DNA of 34,878 nt from an uncultured Saprospiraceae bacterium. Its GTDB lineage: Bacteria > Bacteroidota > Bacteroidia > Chitinophagales > Saprospiraceae. Shown here piece by piece: positions 24,312-32,600 of this stretch. The notes under the pieces are model-generated. The model was not told the origin of the DNA. It did no database searches and saw nothing but the letters and a program-made list of their open reading frames with translations. Both the position numbers and the translations under genes were made by a program. The stretch spans positions 1 to 34,878 of the forward strand of contig CALLWB010000085.1 in assembly GCA_938016265.1 (NCBI GenBank), in the 5' to 3' direction. The first letter of the stretch is position 1, and every line of letters begins with the position of its first letter.

Positions 24312-24357
24312 TCCATTAACAATTAACCAATCTCCATTCCACCATTAATCACCAACA

Positions 24358-25593
24358 ATGGAACTAAACAAAAACAACCAATACCATATAGACAATGTCC
24401 CCGTACTCGATATTTGCAATCAGTATGACACCCCACTATATGTATATGACTTCAGCAAAATTGAAGCCCAATTCAACCGCCTCACCAAGGCTTTCAAAGG
24501 GTCAAGACTCAAAGTACTATATGCCTGCAAAGCACTAACAAATATCAACGTCCTGCGCTACTTCAAGGAGCTCGGCGCTGGCTTAGACACCGTGTCTATA
24601 CAAGAAGTCTGGCTTGGACTGAAAGCCGGTTTTAAACCAGAAGACATCCACTACACACCAAACTGTGTCTCCTTCGAAGAAATTCAGATGGCAGTGGAGG
24701 AAGGCGTTTGCATAAACATTGACAACATCTCCATTCTGGAACAATTTGCCAATAAATATGGTGACACCGTGCCTGTCTGCGTAAGGATCAATCCACACAT
24801 TATGGCAGGTGGCAACCACAAGATTTCTACCGGCCACATCGATAGTAAATTCGGGATTTCTATCTATCAAATGCGCCACGTACACCGCGTTATCAAATCC
24901 GGGAACATCAAGGTCACTGGCCTTCACATGCATACCGGATCTGATATTCTAGACGTCGATGTATTCCTACGCGGAGCAGAGATTTTACTAGGAATCGCAC
25001 ACGAATTTGAAGACCTGAAATATGTAGATTTTGGCAGTGGATTTAAAGTGCCCTACAAACCAGCCGACGACTCCACCGACATTGAGCAACTAGGAGAAAA
25101 ACTAGGAACTTACTTTAAAAATTTTTGCAAAGAATACGGTAAAGACTTGGAAATAATGTTCGAACCCGGCAAATTTATGGTTAGTGAAGCGGGCTATTTT
25201 TTAGTCAAAACAAACGTTATCAAACAAACCACAGCTACCGTTTTTGCTGGAGTAGATTCTGGTATGAATCACCTGATTCGCCCAATGTTGTACGACGCCT
25301 ACCACCACATTGTCAATGTCTCCAATCCCGGGGGAACAGAACGATTCTACACAGTGGTCGGTTATATCTGCGAAACAGATACCTTTGGCTGGGACCGCAA
25401 ACTCAATGAGGTCAGGGAAGGAGATGTGCTCGCAATGAAGAACGCTGGCGCCTATGCCTACAGCATGTCTTCCAATTACAACTCAAGATTCCGACCAGCA
25501 GAAGTCGCCATCCATAAAGGAAAAGCTCACCTGATCCGAAAGCGGGAAACGATGGAGGATCTAATGAGTAGTCAAATCGAGATTAAACTATAA
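24358..25593 (+). CDS. lysA: Diaminopimelate decarboxylase
   Basis: 411 aa, fold III PLP enzyme. It removes CO2 from meso-diaminopimelate to give L-lysine, the last step of lysine synthesis. The PLP lysine is K58 in VLYACKALTN. HIDSKFGI and GLHMHTGSDI are the usual TIM-barrel motifs, YVDFGSGFKVPY the glycine-rich phosphate loop, EPGKFMV the substrate part, and CETDTFGWDR holds the Cys that enters the partner active site in the dimer. Length and motifs are complete. The ATG at 24358 is chosen because the family N-terminus (TPLYVYD) begins about 25 residues in. The gene is followed after 42 bp by the YceI-like lipoprotein, possibly on the same transcript, since no terminator lies between them. 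Confidence 0.95.
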   Translation: MELNKNNQYHIDNVPVLDICNQYDTPLYVYDFSKIEAQFNRLTKAFKGSRLKVLYACKALTNINVLRYFKELGAGLDTVSIQEVWLGLKAGFKPEDIHYTPNCVSFEEIQMAVEEGVCINIDNISILEQFANKYGDTVPVCVRINPHIMAGGNHKISTGHIDSKFGISIYQMRHVHRVIKSGNIKVTGLHMHTGSDILDVDVFLRGAEILLGIAHEFEDLKYVDFGSGFKVPYKPADDSTDIEQLGEKLGTYFKNFCKEYGKDLEIMFEPGKFMVSEAGYFLVKTNVIKQTTATVFAGVDSGMNHLIRPMLYDAYHHIVNVSNPGGTERFYTVVGYICETDTFGWDRKLNEVREGDVLAMKNAGAYAYSMSSNYNSRFRPAEVAIHKGKAHLIRKRETMEDLMSSQIEIKL

Positions 25594-25635
25594 AGAATTA
25601 ATTTTTAAAAAATAACACATCAAAAAGAATAACAC

Positions 25636-26295
25636 ATGAAGTCAATTGCCAACATTTTATTATTTATAACGAGTTGTTTATTCGTAATCTCTTGTAATTC
25701 CGGCGCGGAAGGGGATAGCGCAAATACTGGGGCTGCAACCACTGCCGCTTCAGGAAAAGGAGATCTCTATACATTAAATGAACAATCACTTGTCAACTGG
25801 GAAGGGTTTAAACCTGCTAGTAGCCATCGGGGGACAATCAACATAAAAGAAGGTTCCGTTCGAGTGTCAGGAAAGGACATAACGGGAGGAAAATTTGTAT
25901 TGGATATGGCTTCGATCGACGTTACTGATTTGTCTGGAGAGAAAAAAAGTGGACTGGAAGGTCATTTAAAATCAGGTGATTTCTTCGATTTAGAAAAATA
26001 TAAAACGGCCAATTTCGAAATCACAAAAGTAGTTGGTTTGAAAGGTGACAATACCGCTACTCACATGATATATGGCAATTTACAAATAAAAGATGTTACC
26101 AAAAATATAGCCTTCAAAACCGTAGTTACTGTAAAAGATGGAACCCTGAAAGCCGTAACACCAAAGTTCAAAATAGATAGAACAGATTGGAACGTAAAGT
26201 ACAATTCTTCAAAATTTTCCACGGACGTATTGAAGGATAAAATAATAAAAGATCACATAGATTTAAGTATCTCATTTACAGCAAAAAAAGCATAA
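25636..26295 (+). CDS. YceI-like lipoprotein
   Basis: 219 aa. Signal peptide with lipobox VISC (Cys20), then a Gly/Ala/Thr-rich linker. From about residue 45 the YceI lipocalin-like fold is clear: VNWEGFKPASSHRGTINIKE, GGKFVLDMASIDVTDL, LEGHLKSGDFFDLEKYKTAN, GNLQIKDVTKNIAF, KFKIDRTDWNVKYNS and the final IDLSISF. YceI proteins bind long isoprenoid or amphiphilic ligands; the physiological role is often unknown. Lipid-anchored, periplasm-facing or outer membrane. A terminator follows 55 bp after the stop. Confidence 0.92.
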   Translation: MKSIANILLFITSCLFVISCNSGAEGDSANTGAATTAASGKGDLYTLNEQSLVNWEGFKPASSHRGTINIKEGSVRVSGKDITGGKFVLDMASIDVTDLSGEKKSGLEGHLKSGDFFDLEKYKTANFEITKVVGLKGDNTATHMIYGNLQIKDVTKNIAFKTVVTVKDGTLKAVTPKFKIDRTDWNVKYNSSKFSTDVLKDKIIKDHIDLSISFTAKKA

Positions 26296-26349
26296 GTTTC
26301 TAAGCCAATTTATCAATTGGTCTATAAGTTATAAGTACAACACAATTTT

Positions 26350-26382
26350 AAAGCGTGCCTTCTCAGAAGGGACGCTTTTTTT
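26350..26382 (+). terminator. Intrinsic terminator of the lysA/YceI unit
   Basis: AGCGT/ACGCT and CCTTC/GAAGG with one G-G mismatch, a 3-nt TCA loop, then TTTTTTT (26376-26382). Confidence 0.85.
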
Positions 26383-26695
26383 ATGTGCAATTCCTTGTCA
26401 TTGAGGAAGGTTTTTCAATTTCCCAGATTGAATTTTGATCAATTTTAACAAAAAATTAGTATTTAATTTATAGTCATTCAAATATTTCGTTATCTGTTTT
26501 ATCTAGGAATACATTGGTTTAAATAGGTTGTATAATACAATTTAATTTTTTTTAAGAAATACCATTATAAAATACAACAATTAAAAACAATCACCGTATC
26601 AACCTATACTCTTCTTATTGAACCCCAAGTCACTCAAAGAAACAGAAACAAAGAACATTAATTCTAATATTTAGTATCACTTAAATTTCACTCGT
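26383..26695 (+). other. AT-rich leader region of the giant surface-protein gene
   Basis: About 310 bases without an ORF. I find no TAnnTTTG element, strong hairpin or repeat here; the promoter of the giant gene must lie in it but cannot be placed. Confidence 0.4.
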
Positions 26696-29600
26696 ATGAA
26701 CCGGTTATCAGAAGCCAAGGTTTATAGGCACCCCTATGCCTCTAATTGTATAAATTTTGAAAATATACCCATATCTAAAGGGGCAAAATTCATTAATTAT
26801 CAAGCCTGCATAAGGCGATTACTATTCATCTTATTCTTTTTTGGTTTGCACTGGGGCAGTTATGCACAGTGCCCTACTATTTTAATAGATGATATGAATC
26901 ATGTTCCGGGGTATCCTAAAATTGACGATGTCAGTGTTTGCGGGGTTCCTGATACGATTACATACTACCTGCTAAACAGTTCGGGACAAGATTTACTAAA
27001 TTCAGAATTTACACTCAGTGTACCTCCCGGAATGGCTTTCGCGGAGTTTTTTGAATATGTAGACCCGAGCTATCCTGTCCTCCAAGGAGATTGGACTGAC
27101 TTAAATGAACCAACATTCGTCATCCCAATGTTTGGAGCAGATAGTGTTCAGATTATGAAATTTGGGGTCATCGCCACTTGTGAAGTTTACAACCTTCCAC
27201 CGTCGGCGTCGTTCGAATATGATGCCACCTTCGATTTTATTTATAATCATCCAACTGATGGATTGATTGCATGTTCTGCAGTTAACGAAGGAGATTTGGA
27301 TTATGCCCCATTCATCAAAACGCCAACCTTAAATATTCTTTCGGTTAGTCCAGCTGATGTTCGAATCACGAATGATGTTCCAAGATGTACAAATGTGACC
27401 GTAGCGCAAAATGGTATCGGAGCTTCTCTGACCAATTTTACGTTTGAAATATATGGTCTGCATCTTGCACCGGATTTGGGTATTAATTCTATGACCATTG
27501 GTGGTGTTGCCCTTCCATTCACCCACGACACAGGAACAGAAATACTTACTGCTGAGGTGGATGATTCTTATCTTCCTGGCGGATCTTTGGGCGAAGACGA
27601 AAGTGTCGTCATCCGAATTTGTTATGAAGAGATGTTGTTTTGTGAGACGACTAAAGAACTTTTCAATTTAACCTATGCAGCATCTTTTGGTTGCGGAGAA
27701 ACCTCTCCTTGTACTTCTCCTTCCCTTGCAACGGGAACATTACAATACGCACCAAATTTTGGAGCCAATCCTGTAATAGATGTAACCACCTTACAGCTAC
27801 CAGCTATATGTGGAGACTCTGCGATCTTTAGGACGACAATCAGTAGTACTCAAACTGACCCACTCCTTGGCGTTTTTAACAACCTAGAAGTTGGCCTCCA
27901 AATATGTGAGGCAGATGCATTTAACGCAGCACAGGTGACAATTAATGGAGTTCCCATTGATCCAAACGCATTTTATTATCAAAATTTTGACTTTGTTATA
28001 AATACAACATTGTTTACCTCCGATCCAGATGGACCCGGGGGACTTGACGATACAGATGGTGACGGTTTTTTCGATGATCTACCTGGTGGAGAAACATTAA
28101 CCATGGATATCTATGCAGACATAAAATGCCAAGATCCAACGCAAATATCTGGATGTGCAGCTATAGATTGTACCTTTGACCAAGCATTTGTAAAAGGTGA
28201 AAGACATTGTGGTAGCCCATTTCAAGTTTTACCTAAAATTACTCCAGCCCCTGTCTTTTCCTATGGTGCAGTTTCTGTTACGATGGATGAAACTAATGTC
28301 GGATCAGCAAGTAGCCCGGTCGATGGATATGAGTTTGCAGTTGGTTCTACAACAACAGAAACAATAACTATGGAGTATTGTTATGAATTTGGTACAACCG
28401 GCGTCGGTGCATGCCAAAATGGCCAATCTTACTTCGAGTTTGAGCTTAGTGGACCTCCAGTTATGGTCCTCGATGTAGAAATAGATGATGCCTCTGTCAC
28501 CTTTGATGGTGCGCCAGTTCCTTCCTCTCAAATAAACACATTTTATTCTGATTCGGTAGGCTTTTCTACAAAGGTATTCCAAGTTTTTGCTGGAAGTAAT
28601 GATTTGGGCAGAGACCTTTGCTATAACGTTACGTTTGAGGTAGACTCTTGTATTTGTTATCCCGCTACATTCGCTGCTGGAAATGCAAGAGTGGTAGAAG
28701 AGTGTTTTGACTGTACTCCAGAGTCTTGTACTATTGTACGATCCTGTTATAGTACACTGGTGAAATCTACTAGAAATTGTAGCTGTTCCTGCTTTATCAG
28801 TAGAGAAATAACGAGTGTCAGAAGAACTAACTTTGGTTTTGCTGATCGCGCAATGACTATTCCTTTGGATGAGACTACAGCCGCTCCATCCGATTTGGCT
28901 AAATTTTTACCCTGTGATACGGCCTTGGTAGAAGTCGAGTTTGAGGTTTTAAATGATTTCTTTGTGGAGAGTGCTGATGAAGTATTATTTCAGGTTGTTG
29001 CTCATGCTATCGGGGGGAATAATTTTACTCCAGGTATGGATTTACTGCCAGATTTTACACACGCGGTAATGGACGATTTTTCCTTCGAAAAAGCAAATAA
29101 CCCAGGGACGCGAACAAAAATAGACTTCTCCGGTATCGATTGTACAACTGGCTTCGCTGCTAGAGTACGAGCAACTAAAAATGGCCTAGATGCTTATGGA
29201 TTTGAACATCATATTTACAATGCCACAACCGACGAATATACCTACCAGTCCACCTGGGATGTACTGGATAACACAAGATTGTACATCTACATTTATGATA
29301 GAGATAGAATAGCAGCAAATGGAGGGAATCAAACTTATACTGGAGATTGCTTAAGCCATTTATACAATGACCAAATGGGAGGAGTTGACATAGGCGACAA
29401 ATTCCATATAAAAGTTAGGGTCCCATTACAAAAGAACCCTTACAGAGAAGAAAATGCTGATATTGCGGCCAAGACGCCTCAACCACTTCAGTTTTTATCA
29501 TACGCAAATTTCTATCAGACACTAGCAGGTTCTCGTAGCAATTTGGGTGGTGCTTGCGGCCCACATTTCCCCGTAGAATCATTTTGCCCAAAACCAATTA

Positions 29601-32600
29601 TTGCCAATACAGAATACAATATAGATGATTGCTCAGCAACAGTAGAACATACCTTTAAACTCTCTGACAATGTGCCAGTAGATTGGTACGTCGGAGAATA
29701 TAGACCATATTACCACTTCGATCAAATACAGGTGCCTCTTATTTCACCTTTAGTTTATGCTGGAAATGCGGAGGCTATCTTGGCTGACGGTACTGTTGTG
29801 CCATTAAGTGACCCGACATTTGATTCCAATGCTACCTGTGCTTTCGATTCAGGTCAAACCTATTGCACTTCCAATGCTGATTCAACAGCATATGGAACAT
29901 TTACACCTTATGAACTACCTACACTTGGACTTGGGCTCACAGGTGATGATGTTGATTCCCTCACCATAAGATATGACTTGGCTAAACTCTGTCCTGGAAC
30001 AATCGACGCGCCTGCCAGTTTTGCCTTAAATTATGGTTACAACTATGGTTGCGAATACCAGTCAGGGGGCAATTATTGTGGTCGGACACAAGGGAATGCG
30101 GCTGGTACTTATGCCTTTTTCAGTGAGCAAATTGTTTACCCGACATCAGATTGTCCAGGTGACGGGGGCAATTTAGGTCAAGTTATGTTTGCTAGTAAGG
30201 ATTATCACGATTTTGTCGATACCTCTTACACGCTCAATTTCAAAGACAGTAGCCTTACACTTCCTCCACTATCTTCTACTGTGTCGAGTACATTGATCGC
30301 AGATCTTGCAGGTATTTCAGAAGAAGTTACTTATCAGGTTTGTGCAGGAAGTCCGGGTATACCACATGAAAATGTGCTTACTACTGTGACGTTGCCGTCT
30401 ACCGTGTCACTACTTAATATTACTGATCTTGGTGGCACCCCTATTGTCTTCACACAGACAGGATCGACTCCTACTCACACCACATATACCATAGAACTAC
30501 CAGATCTCAATCCTACTGATTGTTATTCTTTTAATGTAGAAACAGAATTGATATTCTGCCCGATTCCAGGTAGCGATACAGAAGTATGTATTAAAACGTC
30601 TTCTAGTTGTTTAAATCTAGAACTCGCTTCTCAATTATTGAGTGGTGGTGGTAGTGCATGTACATCTACAGCATCTTGTTATGAATATGTATCTGGTGAA
30701 GCAGAACTACAAAATACTTGGACTCAACCAATGGGCGGAGTTTATCCATTGTGCGCAGACGTTCCTTTCGAACTGTTTGTGAAAAATACAAAAGTCGCCA
30801 ACTTAATTGACTTAGAGTTTAATATTGTTCTTCCCGCTGGATTAGAGATTATTCCTCTTTCTTTTGAATATGCTTATCCAGGTGGCCCTAATTTTGGTAC
30901 TTGGGAATCACTTCCGAATCCAACATTAACAGGGACCAGTATTTATGGCGATGTCCTAAGTTTGGACGATTCTTTTATGACCTATATTAATGCAAATGGT
31001 CTCCCGGGGATTACAGTTTCAGAAAATTCTGATTCTAATAAAGTAGCCATTCGATTTATGGCAAGAACAATTTGTGATGAATATACTTCCAACACACCGG
31101 TTTATGCAGAGACAACCGCAGCAGATCCTTGTGAAAGCCGGATCACCGCTGGTTGGGCAGTAAATCCTGGAGTAGTTATCAATAATGCTATTCCATTAGA
31201 CAATGCACAGTTCTTAATTATCGCAGAGCCTCTAAAATACACTTGTGGCGCAACTGTGCCTGTTAGTATTTCTGGTATTAATTTATCAACTACAGGTGGA
31301 GTTACTAATATGACCACTGGCTGTTTTACCTTTCCACCTGAATTGGATTATGTGGTGGGAAGTTTTGACTTTGGTTCTCCGGGTACCCATGTTCCTACAA
31401 ATGTAGAAGAAAACGCATTGCCAGGAGGTTTTAACGAAATTTGTTTCGATCTACCAGATGGTATGGGACCTCAAGAGTTCTTCTCTTTTACCATTGATCT
31501 TATACCTGATGGAACAATAGCGTGTCAAGAACTTGAATACGAAGCTCTAGTACGATCTAGAATAGAAGATCAAGTTTGTGTTGCTGACAATAGTACTTGC
31601 GATGTATTTGTAAATAATACCATTAATCAATACAATGTCATTCAATTCATTAATCCTGTGGAGATTGGAGGTATGGATGCAGTTGTCCGGTGTGATAACG
31701 ATCCTACAACCACAACATTAGATTATACTATACATCTAGAGGGAATTCTTAGTGACTATATCGGTGATATTGAATTCGAATTTTATAGGGATATCGACTT
31801 AAACGGTGTAATTGACAGTTATGATCAACTATTGCACTCCAATACAGTATTGGTTAATGTACCAGTTGGGGCAGAAGTACCTGTCAGCGGTACTGCAGTC
31901 ATACAAGAAAACCTTTCTTGTCCGTTGATAGTAAGAGCAAATTTTGATCTGGTATGTGAATGTAATTCTGATGAATTCCCATTCGATTTCGCTCCAACAC
32001 CTGATTTCCTCGATGGACTAGGCTCTCCTGTTGTTTTATGCCCAGGAGATGACTTGATTCTTGATGTTTGTGAAGGATATACTTTCGAAATGATCGCCCC
32101 TACATCGATGAATCCAGTAGTACCTGTTGGAAACGTATTGACTCTTGGAGACTTTCCTACACCATACGGAACATCTGTTCCAGCAACATTAAGAGTGACT
32201 AGTCAACTTGGTGATTGCGCCGGATCATGGGACATTGAAATTTATCAATTAGATGAGTTCGAAATAGGACCATACACGCAAGCGAATGCTTGTAATATGG
32301 AATGTACCGAGCTCGACTTGGGCATACCAAATGACTGGTTAAGCAATGTCACTATCGAATGGTCACCAACTACTTATTTAGATGATCCAACGTCTGCAAC
32401 ACCTACAATTTGTAATCCAGTTGCAGATATTATATATACAGTTACAGTTACTAACCCAAGCAATGGTTGTGTAGACGTAGCGCAATTCCCGGTCAACGTA
32501 GTTGAGTTCCCGGTACCTGCGATAGCGTATGAAGGATTTGACGAGTGTTTCTTCCTAAATGATCCTGCACATTTAACTGCAACTCCAACTGGACTAGCAA

